A stretch of DNA of 10,643 nt, from assembly GCA_031255615.1 (NCBI GenBank), contig JAIRSD010000076.1, positions 1 to 10,643 of the forward strand, in the 5' to 3' direction. The translations under genes were made by a program, and so were the position numbers. Every line of letters begins with the position of its first letter. Position 1 is the stretch's first letter. Below, in pieces: positions 1 through 7,408 of the stretch. The notes beneath the pieces are model-generated. The model saw only the letters and a list, made by a program, of their open reading frames with translations. It had not been told where the DNA came from and ran no database searches. Origin of the DNA: Treponema sp. (lineage in GTDB: Bacteria > Spirochaetota > Spirochaetia > Treponematales > Breznakiellaceae).

Positions 1-120
1 GCGCAGGAAGGGCGAAGATTGAAGGCGCCTTTTCATTCCTTCGCATTCCTGGCGAGCCGCAGCTCGCCTTGGTGCGCCTTTGTGGTCAAAATTCATCCTC
101 CCGGTTCTTTCGCTTATCCG
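1..120 (-). repeat. Dispersed repeat A, copy 1 (cut by window edge)
   Basis: Read on the minus strand, this begins with CGGATAAGCG (111-120 on +), continues through CCACAAAGGCGCACCAAGG and ends in the family core CGAAGGAATG (34-43 as CATTCCTTCG). A 7-bp hairpin with a CGCA loop sits at 51-57/62-68. Copy 3 at 3804-3990 has the same order of blocks, and its hairpin at the matching place has a different stem sequence. The left end of this copy lies outside the window, so its full length is unknown. It lies upstream of the DUF2156/GT2 operon. No coding potential is credible here. Confidence 0.75.
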
Positions 121-260
121 GTGTTGTAGTGCAAGCAAGGTACCAGCCCCCCAGGCAGGGAATACGCCCAAGATACATTCAATGTGCGGAATTTTCTCAA
201 CCGGGAATTGCCGGACTTACTTGCTGCCCCCTCCGGTATCGGGTATGATGGGACCAGCCT

Positions 261-1244
261 ATGCACATACCTTGTTATCCTGACTTTGTACCCTTGGATT
301 TGCGGCTAAAGGATGAGATGCTTCAGGAGCTTTTTGAAACCCCCGACGGGATTTCGGAATTCAGCTTTGCCGGTCTTTATCTATTCCGCCATCGGTACCA
401 GTACCGGGTCAGCCGCAGCCCGGAGCGGGGAGAAAAGGGGCTGCTCCTTATTTCGGGGCTTCAGCCCGAGGACTCCCACGGGGGGTCGAAGATCCGGGGG
501 GGGGAGCGTTTCTTTCTTACCCCCTGCGGCGCGCCGATCATGGAAATTGCGGAGGATCTCTTTAAGAGCCACCGTTATTGGAAGAATATCCCCGAATCGG
601 TGCTGCCCGCGGTAAGGGGCGCTCTGGAGGCGGGGGGCTTCGCGGTCGCCGAAGACAGGGATAACTTCGATTATCTTTACCTGCGGACGGACCTGGCGGA
701 TCTGCCGGGCAAGAAGTACCATAAGAAGCGGAACCTGGTAAGCCAGTTTTTGAGCGCCTACGACCATCAGGAACAGCCTTTGACGGAGGATCTGGTGCCC
801 CAGGCTGTGGAAGTTCTGGATCGCTGGAAGGAAGAAAAGGGGGAAGACGGGGATTACCATTCCGCCCGGGAAGCCCTGGAGCAGTTCAGGGAACTGGGGA
901 TGGAGGGGGCCCTGTACTTTATCGGCGGAAAGCCCGCGGGCTGGTGTCTGGGGGAGGGAATCGCGAAGGGAACCGTGTTTACCGTCCACTTTGAAAAGGC
1001 CGCCGGGGGCTACAAGGGGATGTACCAGTACATAAACCAGGCCTTCGCTTCCATGCTGCCCCCCCATTATGTCTACATCAACCGGGAGCAGGACCTGGGA
1101 GACCTGGGGCTGCGGCAGGCCAAAGAAACCTACCGGCCCTGGGGTTTTGTAAAGAAGTACGCCGCCGCCCCGGCGGACAAGGCGGACTGGGACGGAGACG
1201 CGCCTGATCCCTCCCCCGCCGGAGCGGAAAAGACAGGAGAATAA
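261..1244 (+). CDS. DUF2156 domain protein (GNAT-fold, LPG-synthase C-terminal-like)
   Basis: This 327-residue protein resembles the DUF2156 / phosphatidylglycerol lysyltransferase C-terminal family (PF09924), which has tandem GNAT-like folds. Visible family hallmarks are the N-terminal stretch IPxYPDFVPLDL with ISEFSFAGLYLFR (about 3-43), a basic block KKYHKKRNLVSQF (151-163), FEKAAGGYKGMYQYINQAF (244-262) and the C-terminal signature REQDLGDLGLRQAKETYRP (275-293) followed by WGFVKKY. There is no membrane segment, so it lacks the flippase half of true MprF proteins and should be cytosolic. The last 27 residues are a low-complexity Ala/Asp/Pro tail. I chose the start at 261 because the conserved N-terminus begins there, although its ribosome site (GGGA) is weak; ATG at 318 has a better site but would remove conserved sequence. 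A glycosyltransferase gene starts 19 bp after its stop, so the two are probably co-transcribed. The substrate is unknown; transfer of an aminoacyl or acyl group to a lipid or glycan is an inference from the fold. Confidence 0.85.
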   Translation: MHIPCYPDFVPLDLRLKDEMLQELFETPDGISEFSFAGLYLFRHRYQYRVSRSPERGEKGLLLISGLQPEDSHGGSKIRGGERFFLTPCGAPIMEIAEDLFKSHRYWKNIPESVLPAVRGALEAGGFAVAEDRDNFDYLYLRTDLADLPGKKYHKKRNLVSQFLSAYDHQEQPLTEDLVPQAVEVLDRWKEEKGEDGDYHSAREALEQFRELGMEGALYFIGGKPAGWCLGEGIAKGTVFTVHFEKAAGGYKGMYQYINQAFASMLPPHYVYINREQDLGDLGLRQAKETYRPWGFVKKYAAAPADKADWDGDAPDPSPAGAEKTGE

Positions 1245-1263
1245 TACAGACCAGGGTGGTAGG

Positions 1264-2493
1264 ATGCCGGTACTTGATATTCTTCCCTTCGTCCACGGAA
1301 TCTTTTACGTGGTTCTGCAAAGCGTCCTGCTGGCGGGTCTCCTTCTTGAATCCCTAAGGGAACAGCGGGTCCTTGCCCGCGGGGCCGCGCGGGAAGGGCA
1401 AGGGGCCGGCCCCCGGGTGTCGGTGGTTATCCCCCTGCACAACGAAGAATCCCGGCTTGCCCCCCTGTTGGAAAGCCTGGCCCTTCAGGACTATCCGCAG
1501 GCGGAGTTTATTCTGATAAACGACCGTTCCACCGACGGGACCGGGGCCCTGATTTCCCGCTTCGCCCGGGGCCGGAGCTCTGTCCGCGTCATCAGCCTCC
1601 AGGAAAACCCCGGCCCCAACCACAAACAATACGCCCTGCAAAAGGGGCTGGAAGCGGCGAAGGGGGAACTCTTTCTCTTTACCGACGCGGACTGCCGTCT
1701 TTCCCCCGGCTGGATCCGGGCCATGACGGAACTGATGGGGGATCCCCGGACCGGCGCCGTCATCGCCCCGGTATTCAGGCAGGGCTATACTTCCGGTTCC
1801 CCGGACCGGGAAGCCCCCGATTCCGCCCCCCTCCCCCGCCGGGGCTTCCTTCGGAATTACCAGATCTACGACCATGTGGTCCGCTTTGTGTACCTGGGAG
1901 GGGCGGTAGGGCTGGGAGCCGCCGGGGGCGGCTTCGGGAACAACCTGATTCTCCGGCGGGCCGCGTTGGACGAGGCGGGGGGTTACGGGGCGGTGCCCCC
2001 TTCCCCCACGGAGGACGCGGCCCTCATTTCCCTCATCCGCTCCTCCACCTCTTACCAGGTCCGCTCCGCCTGCGGCCGGGAAAGCCATGTGTTTACCGGC
2101 TTCGAACCCTCCTGGAAGGCCCTCATCAACCAGACCCTGCGCTGGAACAACGGCGGCCTCTTCAGCCCGGAAATTCTGACCCGGATCAACTACACCGTCC
2201 TGATGATCACCATAGCCGCCGCCGTTTTCGCCTTTCTTCTTCTGCCCCTTTTCCCGAATCTCTGGCCCATGCCCCTGGCCCAGCTTATCGTTATGCTGGA
2301 AAACACGGCGGGGGCCCTTTTCATCGCCCGGGGCGGGATCGGAAAGACGGGAAAGGCCGGTTCCTCCCTGCCCCCGGTTTTTTGGATTCGGGAACTCCTC
2401 TTTATGCCCTTCTATATGACCCTGATGACGATTCTGGGCTTCCTCGGCGTTAAGACCACCTGGAAAAACAGCACCCTGGGCTCCCGCGTTTAA
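1264..2493 (+). CDS. Membrane-bound family 2 glycosyltransferase
   Basis: This 409-residue protein is a processive-type GT-A glycosyltransferase of family GT2. A hydrophobic N-terminal segment (about 7-28) is followed by the catalytic domain: VSVVIPLHNE (52-61), NDRSTDGT (86-93), the metal/nucleotide-binding DAD in TDADC (140-144), a TED motif (249-251) as the likely catalytic base, and QTLRW (290-294), the QxxRW acceptor/processivity motif. Two or three membrane segments follow (about 310-332, 337-355, 374-396). This is the layout of cellulose/hyaluronan-synthase-like and lipid-glycosylating GT2 enzymes, working at the inner face of the cytoplasmic membrane with a nucleotide sugar. Donor and acceptor cannot be read from the sequence. 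The start is preceded by AGGGTGGTAGG, a reasonable ribosome site, 19 bp after the DUF2156 stop. An operon is likely, and a shared role in making or modifying a membrane glycolipid or glycan is the simplest reading. Confidence 0.88.
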   Translation: MPVLDILPFVHGIFYVVLQSVLLAGLLLESLREQRVLARGAAREGQGAGPRVSVVIPLHNEESRLAPLLESLALQDYPQAEFILINDRSTDGTGALISRFARGRSSVRVISLQENPGPNHKQYALQKGLEAAKGELFLFTDADCRLSPGWIRAMTELMGDPRTGAVIAPVFRQGYTSGSPDREAPDSAPLPRRGFLRNYQIYDHVVRFVYLGGAVGLGAAGGGFGNNLILRRAALDEAGGYGAVPPSPTEDAALISLIRSSTSYQVRSACGRESHVFTGFEPSWKALINQTLRWNNGGLFSPEILTRINYTVLMITIAAAVFAFLLLPLFPNLWPMPLAQLIVMLENTAGALFIARGGIGKTGKAGSSLPPVFWIRELLFMPFYMTLMTILGFLGVKTTWKNSTLGSRV

Positions 2494-2499
2494 CCCGGG

Positions 2500-2612
2500 G
2501 ATCCGCGAAGGCGAGGACAGCGCACGAAAGGCAGGGACAGGAAGCGGTTGTACATTCCTTCGTGCGCCTTGGCGGTTTCCCCCTGTCCCTGTTGTTCTAC
2601 TTATCCGGTTAG
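2500..2612 (-). repeat. Dispersed repeat A, copy 2, with interleaved stems
   Basis: This copy fills the gap between the convergent GT2 and ilvE genes. Read on minus it has CCGGATAAG (2600-2608), ACCGCCAAGGCGCACGAAGG and the core CGAAGGAATG (2553-2562). Three inverted pairs are visible: 2503-2513 with 2565-2575 (10 of 11), 2520-2528 with 2559-2567 (9 of 9), and 2532-2541 with 2582-2591 (10 of 10, CAGGGACAGG). The last two interleave, so they can form together only as a pseudoknot-like fold. No T-run follows, so it is not a textbook intrinsic terminator, although it is the only candidate for ending both convergent transcripts. Confidence 0.7.
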
Positions 2613-2625
2613 TGCATGCGATGCC

Positions 2626-3711
2626 CTAGAGAACCCGGAGCAGCCAGCCCTTGGTATCGGGGAGGGCGCCGTACTGGATGCCCTTGAGGGTATCCCGGAT
2701 ATACGCGGTAAACTCCCCCACCTTGCCCTTGTTAAAGACCGCCTTCTTCCGCCGGTAGGTAAGGCTCGCGATGGGGGTCGCCCCCGCGGCGGTGCCGCTG
2801 ACAAAACACTCCTTGGTTTCTTCCAGGACCTCCTCGATAGCTATCTTCCGCTCCAAAACTTTCACCCTCCGGTCCCGGGCGAGCTCTATGATACTGGACC
2901 GGGTTATCCCCGGCAGAATCGTGTCCCCCAGGGCGGGGGTCGCCAGTTCTCCGGACTTGAGGTAAAAGAAGATATTGCAGGAGGACCCCTCTTCCACATA
3001 TTTACGATCCGCCGCATCCAGGAACACGCACTCCATGTAGCCCTTTTCCAGGGCCTCATGCTTTGCCAGGGCCGCTATCGTGTAATTGCTCGCCGCCTTG
3101 ATCCAGCCCGTCCCCTTGGGGGTGGCCCGGATCCTATCGGTTACCACGGCATCGGAATTTTCCGCCGTAAAGTAGGCACTTACCGGAGTGTTGATCACCA
3201 TGACCCAGGGTTCCCGGCTGATGTTCACCCCGATGCCCCCCTCGGCGTAGCTGAAGGGGCGGATATACACGGAGTCCGCAGTCATGTAGGAGTCCTTTTC
3301 CCAGATCTTTTTGTACTCCGGCCTAAAGCCCAGCCTGGCGTTCCGTTTTATCGTCTCTACGCAGGCCTTGACAAAGGTTTCCTCCGGGAAGGGGGGCATA
3401 TACAGCCCCTCCATTGACCGGTAAAACCGCGCGGCGTTCCGGTCCGGGCGGAAAATCGCCAGCCCCCCGTCCTTCTGGGGCAGAGCCTTAAGCCCCTCGA
3501 AGCAGGAAAGCCCGTACTGGGTGGAATAGTTGACCAGGGGCAGGTCGTCGTAAAAATTACGGGACTCCACCAGGGCTTCCCGCTCCTTCGCCCGCAGCGC
3601 CCCTTCCTCCTCCGCCAGCAGGTGGGGCTTTTCGATGTATCCCCCCTTCCATCCCTTCTTGCCATAACGCCCCCGGTATACCACGGGGTAACTGCTTAGT
3701 GAAAACGCCAT
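2626..3711 (-). CDS. ilvE: Branched-chain amino acid aminotransferase
   Basis: This 361-residue protein is a fold-type IV PLP enzyme of the BCAT class II (eukaryote-like, long) type. It interconverts leucine, isoleucine or valine with their 2-oxoacids, using 2-oxoglutarate/glutamate, in the cytosol. Visible landmarks are YGLSCFEGLKA (66-76), YIRPFSY (149-155), the Schiff-base lysine K205 in GTGWIKAASNY (200-210), EEGSSCNIFF (240-249, the E of EGSS binding the PLP ring nitrogen), LPGITRSSIIELA (266-278) and SGTAAGATPI (305-314). Length matches the family. The start is strongly supported by GGAGGA four bases before ATG (3716-3721 on +). Around the lysine, AASNY replaces the more usual GGNY, a mild variation. 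The gene stands alone: convergent with GT2 and divergent from ychF, so its promoter should lie in 3722-3800, where I see no strong consensus. An alternative such as D-amino acid transaminase is unlikely given the length and motifs. Confidence 0.93.
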   Translation of the reverse strand: MAFSLSSYPVVYRGRYGKKGWKGGYIEKPHLLAEEEGALRAKEREALVESRNFYDDLPLVNYSTQYGLSCFEGLKALPQKDGGLAIFRPDRNAARFYRSMEGLYMPPFPEETFVKACVETIKRNARLGFRPEYKKIWEKDSYMTADSVYIRPFSYAEGGIGVNISREPWVMVINTPVSAYFTAENSDAVVTDRIRATPKGTGWIKAASNYTIAALAKHEALEKGYMECVFLDAADRKYVEEGSSCNIFFYLKSGELATPALGDTILPGITRSSIIELARDRRVKVLERKIAIEEVLEETKECFVSGTAAGATPIASLTYRRKKAVFNKGKVGEFTAYIRDTLKGIQYGALPDTKGWLLRVL

Positions 3712-3803
3712 AGATTCCTCCGCTTATCACATCGAAGATACTACAAAGGGGAAATGAAAAACAACGGCGCGTGAAGGGCCGCCTGCTGGTACCGTGCTTA
3801 GGC

Positions 3804-3990
3804 TAAATCACCGGATAAGCGAAAAATCCGGAAACAAGAATTTTAACCACGAAGGGGCACCAAGGCGAAAACGTCTCGCCAGGAACACGAAGGAATGAAA
3901 AAATGCCTTCAATCCCCGCCCTTCGCGCCTTCCCCGCCTTGGCGGTAAATTTCTTCCGTTCATATATCCAATTTTTTAGGATAAGCGGCC
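3804..3990 (+). repeat. Dispersed repeat A, copy 3 (fullest copy)
   Basis: This is the longest copy, in the divergent ilvE/ychF gap. It runs GGCTAAAT, ACCGGATAAGCG, TTTTAACCACGAAGG, a 5-bp hairpin (GGCGA 3864-3868 with TCGCC 3876-3880), the core CGAAGGAATG (3888-3897), then CGCCTTCCCCGCCTTGGCGG and TTTCTTCCG, and ends with GGATAAGCGG (3979-3988). The right part read in reverse complement repeats the left part (ACCGCCAAGG versus ACCACGAAGG), so the element is an imperfect inverted repeat. GGATAAGCG occurs in direct orientation near both ends. Beyond this repeat the 421-bp gap (3712-4132) holds only the ilvE ribosome site and the ychF leader. Confidence 0.78.
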
Positions 3991-4004
3991 TACCAATATA
4001 TAAA
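3976..4004 (+). promoter_or_regulatory. Possible ychF promoter
   Basis: TTAGGA (3976-3981), a 17-bp spacer and TATAAA (3999-4004) form a sigma70-like pair, with a good -10 and a weak -35. The -35 lies inside the right end of repeat A copy 3. The transcript would start near 4011 and carry a leader of about 120 nt. That leader can fold: GGATGCC pairs with GGCATCC at about 4010-4016/4031-4037. Confidence 0.35.
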
Positions 4005-4132
4005 ACGCCGGATGCCGGGTGTATGCGGGGGGCATCCCGCCCTCGAAATGCGGCGGCGACCGTGCTGTTTTGGCGGCTTCGAATCGGCGGCGGCGATTAA
4101 CAGAACGCCCTTTTTCTGATATGGTTCCGGGT

Positions 4133-5260
4133 ATGGCACTGAACTGCGGCATCGTGGGGCTTCCCAACGTGGGAAAGTCCACCATCTTTTCCGCCCTCAG
4201 CGGGGCGGCGGCGGAGGCGGCGAATTACGCCTTCTGCACCATCAACCCCAACATTGGGATCGTGAACGTCCCCGACGAGCGGCTTGACAGGCTGGCGGGG
4301 ATCTTTAAGCCCCAAAGGACCATCCCCGCGGCGGTGGAATTTGTTGACATCGCCGGAATCGTCCGGGGGGCCTCCAAAGGCGAGGGTCTGGGGAACCAGT
4401 TCCTTTCCCATATCCGGGAAGTGGGGATGATCGCCCAGGTGGTCCGCTGTTTTGACGATCCCGACATTATCCACGTAAACAACAAGGTGGACCCCCGGTC
4501 CGACATGGAGACCGTCAATATTGAACTCGCCCTGGCGGATCTGGAGACCCTGGTTAAACGCCGGGAACGAGCCCAGCGGGCCCTCAAGGTCCAGGCCAAG
4601 GCGGAACAGAAACAGGCGGAGACCGTCCTGGCGGCCCTGGAGAAGATAGGCCCCGTTTTGGAACAGGGCGGGCCGGTGCGGGCGGCGGAGCTAACGGAGG
4701 AAGAGGGGGCCGCCGTTTACGACTGCCATTTTATGACCGCCAAGCCCCAGATCTACGTCTGCAACGTGGACGAGGAGGCCATGCGGAACATGGCCGCGAA
4801 TGCCGCCGGGAACTCCTATACGGAGGCGGTCCGGGAGCGGGCGGAGGCGGAACAGTCCGCCGTGGTGGTCATCTGCGGCAAATTCGAGGCGGAGCTTTTG
4901 GCCATCGAGGATCCGGAGGAAAAGAGGGCCTTCCTGGAGGAACTGGGCCTTAAGGAATCGGGCCTTTCCGCCCTCATCCACGCGGCCTACCGGCTCCTGG
5001 GGCTCCAGACCTTCTTTACCGCCGGGGCCGACGAATGCCGGGCCTGGACCATCCACGCCGGGGACCGGGCCCCCCGGGCGGCGGGGGTCATCCACACGGA
5101 CTTTGAGAAGGGCTTTATCAAGGCGGAGGTCTATTCCTGCGGCGATATCTTCCAATACGGCACGGAGGCAAAGATTAAGGAGGCCGGCAAGTACCGGGTG
5201 GAGGGCAAAGACTACCTGGTGCAGGACGGGGATGTCATGTTCTTCAAGTTCAACGTTTAG
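4133..5260 (+). CDS. ychF: Ribosome-binding ATPase YchF (Obg/OLA1 family)
   Basis: This 375-residue protein is an almost textbook YchF/OLA1, an Obg-family P-loop NTPase that prefers ATP, binds ribosomes and influences stress and translation initiation. Landmarks are the P-loop GLPNVGKS (9-16), YAFCTINPNIG (32-42, G2), DIAGIVRGASKGEGLGNQFL (72-91, G3), the diverged G4 NVDE (211-214) that gives the ATP preference in place of NKxD, a coiled-coil insertion (about 130-175), and the C-terminal TGS domain (about 290-374) with RAWTIHAG and HTDFEKGFIKAEV, ending DGDVMFFKFNV. I chose the ATG at 4133 because the family begins MALNCGIVGLPN; the reading frame is open further upstream to 4019 but that sequence is not family-like. 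The ribosome site is poor (no clear purine run), and an ATG four codons upstream is an alternative start. Its stop overlaps the stop of the convergent gene by four bases, so no terminator fits between them. Confidence 0.97.
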   Translation: MALNCGIVGLPNVGKSTIFSALSGAAAEAANYAFCTINPNIGIVNVPDERLDRLAGIFKPQRTIPAAVEFVDIAGIVRGASKGEGLGNQFLSHIREVGMIAQVVRCFDDPDIIHVNNKVDPRSDMETVNIELALADLETLVKRRERAQRALKVQAKAEQKQAETVLAALEKIGPVLEQGGPVRAAELTEEEGAAVYDCHFMTAKPQIYVCNVDEEAMRNMAANAAGNSYTEAVRERAEAEQSAVVVICGKFEAELLAIEDPEEKRAFLEELGLKESGLSALIHAAYRLLGLQTFFTAGADECRAWTIHAGDRAPRAAGVIHTDFEKGFIKAEVYSCGDIFQYGTEAKIKEAGKYRVEGKDYLVQDGDVMFFKFNV

Positions 5261-6921
5261 GGCTGGTCCTGGGGGACCACGATCATGCTGGGCCGGCGCA
5301 GGGCCCCGAGCAATTCCTTCGATGAATAGTACCGGTTCCGGCCGACCATGCTGATCTCGTCCTGGTAGCGGAAGCTGTTGGTTCCCCAGTCGCTGGGGAT
5401 GGGATCGTGGATGATAAAATACTCCCCGTTCAGGGAGTAGCCCTTGATAACAATGTAGTGGCCCACCGAATCGATGTAGTACTTGTCAAAAAGGGTGGAG
5501 GACGGATTGGCGCGGGCCGTCTTTACGCCGTCGGTGCGGAAAACCACGATGGCTATGGCGCCGGAATCTATCACATCCCGGACATCCTGAACCGTCCGCA
5601 GGGATTCGATGGCAGCGTTAATCCCCTCTCCCTTGATGACCTTCAGGAGTTCCTCGAAGCTGGTCCCCCCGTCCCCCTGCCAGCCTACCTCCTGGCGGAC
5701 CGTGGAAACGGGGAAGTACCTGCCGGTCCCCCAGCTTATAGCCATGGCCGCCGCCGCGGGGCCGCAGTTGGAGGTGGTCCCCGTGTTGTACTGGGTGCGG
5801 TACCAGTTGAACCGGGTTAAATCCGCATCGGCGTGCATGGAGGGGATGGGGCTCACGAAGACCGAGTAGTAGTGTTCGCCCCTGTCCGGCTCCATCACCG
5901 TGAGGCCGTAATAGCCGCTCTTGTTGAACCTTACCTTGGTAAGGAAGGAGTCCGATTCGCTAAAGTCCAGGGGGGCCTCGTCCACGGAATTGTAGCGGGC
6001 CACCTGGGTTATTTCCCCGTTGATCGCGAAAATTTCGTCCGGGGAGGAGAGGGTGACGAACCGGGTGGTGCTCCGCTCCGCCACCGAACCGGGATGGGGA
6101 ATATCGATGTAGAGGGGATTGGATTTATAGATGGCCCCCGAATTGTCCCGAGCCGTCAGCCGGACCACGTAGGTCTTTGGGGTAGAATATTCGTAGCGCG
6201 GGTTGGAAACAAAGCTCCTCTTGCCGTCCCCCATGTCCCATTCAAAGGACTTAAAGCCCCCCGCCGGAGGGTTCAGGACGGAAAAATCCACCAGGATTCC
6301 CGAATTTCCGGGGGATCCGCCGTTTCTGCTCTCAAAACCGATGGTTACGCTCCGGGCGTTCGGCTGGGGACGGACCGGGGCCTTGCGAGGCTCCCTGACC
6401 ATCCGGTCTTCCACGTTTTTGGCGTTTTCCAGCGAGGGGATGACGATGATGGTCCCGACCCGAATCCGGTTGGCGTTGGTGATGTTGTTGTACCAGGCCA
6501 GGACTTCGGAGGAAAGGTTATAGGCGTAGGCAATTTCCGAAAGAGTCTCCCCGGGGCGGATGCGGTATTCAATGTCCTCCTCCCTTTCCGCATGGGCGCC
6601 GGAACCGGTTATTTCCTCCTCGTCGAGGAAAAGGGAAGAAGCGGCCCAGTCTTTTTCCTCCTGGGGAAGGACCAGGCGGGACACGGACCAGTCGAAGCCG
6701 GGGTCCTGATAATAGGCGGCCACATCGTTTATCGTGGAAACAAGGTTCTGCGGGGGCAGCGCCGGTGCGTTGATGGCAAAAAACACAAGGTAAACCGCCC
6801 CCCCCAGGAGGGCGCCGGCGAAGGCCGAAGCTCCTATCCGCGACATCAAAGAATGGCGCTGAAGGAATCCATGAAATTTGTGAAAAAAATCTCCCCGCAT
6901 TTTTCCTAAAAAATTAAACAC
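5257..6921 (-). CDS. Membrane-anchored LysM-PKD-C39-like peptidase protein
   Basis: This 554-residue protein has one membrane segment (about 31-51) after a basic N-terminus, so it is probably inserted with the bulk outside the cytoplasm. Next come an acidic linker, a LysM domain (119-162, from YRIRPGETLSEIAYAYNL to VGTIIVIPS) for peptidoglycan binding, a Pro/Arg-rich linker, a PKD-like beta-sandwich (about 191-275, with FEWDMGDG and TYVVRLTARDNSG), an uncharacterised stretch (276-365), and a C39-like papain-fold domain (about 370-548). The likely triad is C386 in SNCGPAAAAMAISW, H488 in VGHYIVIKGY and D506 in IIHDP. It looks like a wall-tethered cysteine peptidase or peptide-binding domain; no ABC transporter partner is adjacent, so bacteriocin export is unlikely. 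Start: GTG at 6921 has GGGGAAGGG with a 5-nt spacer; ATG at 6900 is an alternative seven codons in and changes no domain. It is monocistronic in this window, and its stop overlaps that of ychF. Confidence 0.85.
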   Translation of the reverse strand: MFNFLGKMRGDFFHKFHGFLQRHSLMSRIGASAFAGALLGGAVYLVFFAINAPALPPQNLVSTINDVAAYYQDPGFDWSVSRLVLPQEEKDWAASSLFLDEEEITGSGAHAEREEDIEYRIRPGETLSEIAYAYNLSSEVLAWYNNITNANRIRVGTIIVIPSLENAKNVEDRMVREPRKAPVRPQPNARSVTIGFESRNGGSPGNSGILVDFSVLNPPAGGFKSFEWDMGDGKRSFVSNPRYEYSTPKTYVVRLTARDNSGAIYKSNPLYIDIPHPGSVAERSTTRFVTLSSPDEIFAINGEITQVARYNSVDEAPLDFSESDSFLTKVRFNKSGYYGLTVMEPDRGEHYYSVFVSPIPSMHADADLTRFNWYRTQYNTGTTSNCGPAAAAMAISWGTGRYFPVSTVRQEVGWQGDGGTSFEELLKVIKGEGINAAIESLRTVQDVRDVIDSGAIAIVVFRTDGVKTARANPSSTLFDKYYIDSVGHYIVIKGYSLNGEYFIIHDPIPSDWGTNSFRYQDEISMVGRNRYYSSKELLGALRRPSMIVVPQDQP

Positions 6922-7130
6922 GCCAACCCTTCCCCATCATCCCTATATCGGCAAAAGAGAAGGGGTTCTTTATAAGAAAACTACCCGGCGCACCCCTGGA
7001 GAGGCCGGAGAATACCCATAAGCCGCGCCGAAAAACGACAAAGCCCTACTTAGATTTTACTCTGTTTTTGATGATTCTGTCCAGCGGGCAATTCCGGTTT
7101 TAGCGCATGCCGCATATCGAGTGCGGGTTG
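6922..7130. other. Upstream region of the LysM-PKD-C39 gene
   Basis: This is the AT-richer 5' side of the minus-strand gene and must hold its promoter. TATA-like strings on the minus strand (TTATAA, GATATA) occur between 6943 and 6973, but no convincing -35/-10 pair can be assigned. The ribosome site AAGGG (6927-6931) serves the GTG start. No ORF, tRNA or clear palindrome is seen here before the hairpin block begins at 7131. Confidence 0.4.
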
Positions 7131-7275
7131 GGCGCATCCCCGCCTGCGGCGGGGACCGGGCTATCCGCTCCAACAAAAACCCTGCGGGTTTTTATTCCGC
7201 TTCTATCCCTTGCGCGGCTTACGAAAACGGCCTCCGCGCCGTTTTCGTAAACTTCCGGGTTTTGCGAAGCAAAAC
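7131..7275 (-). repeat. Hairpin-array element B, left copy
   Basis: Read on minus this has four hairpins separated by short boxes. In order: H1 7-bp stem (7259-7265/7269-7275); H2 13-bp stem (7219-7231/7238-7250); box GCGCAAGGGATAG (7203-7215); H3 8-bp stem with TGC loop (7175-7182/7186-7193); box CGGATAGCCCGGTCCCC (7151-7167); H4 7-bp stem (7138-7144/7148-7154); end box GGGGATGCGCC (7131-7141). The right copy (7409-7575) has the same boxes in the same order with different stems. It is non-coding; function is unknown. Confidence 0.8.
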
Positions 7276-7408
7276 TCATGAAATAGAAACAGCCAACCTC
7301 TTGCCGGCCTCCATGCCGGCGGGACCGCGCCTTCCCCGCGCCCCGCCCTTTTGGGCTGGAGGGGAAGCATGGCGCGGGGGTTTTGGTCCACCGCGGACAA
7401 AAGCCCCG
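7276..7408. repeat. Hairpin-rich spacer between the two B elements
   Basis: This spacer joins the inverted element B copies and is itself mostly inverted repeats: GCCGGC pairs at 7303-7308/7315-7320; a long imperfect stem 7325-7337 with 7361-7377 (7 bp, 4-nt bulge, 6 bp) carrying an inner GCCC/GGGC hairpin at 7345-7356; and TTTTGGTCC with GGACAAAA (7381-7389/7395-7402, one bulge). No gene is seen. Confidence 0.6.

Noticed and set aside
221..249. TTGCTG-17-TATGAT as a promoter for the DUF2156 operon
   Set aside because: It would leave a leader of only about 5 nt before the family-supported ATG at 261, so it is either coincidental or would make a near-leaderless mRNA.
80..283. 67-codon open frame upstream of the DUF2156 gene
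   Set aside because: It begins inside repeat A and overlaps the real start; the composition is not protein-like.
4019..4132. 38-codon N-terminal extension of YchF
   Set aside because: The family starts MALNCGIVGLPN; the upstream sequence overlaps the leader hairpins and is not conserved-looking.
5833..6909. Plus-strand open frame (358 codons) opposite the LysM-PKD-C39 gene
   Set aside because: It is the antisense shadow of a gene with recognisable domains; no plausible ribosome site or domain.
5257..6921. Bacteriocin ABC exporter peptidase
   Set aside because: The C39-like domain is present, but there is no ABC transporter membrane or ATPase domain in or beside the gene.
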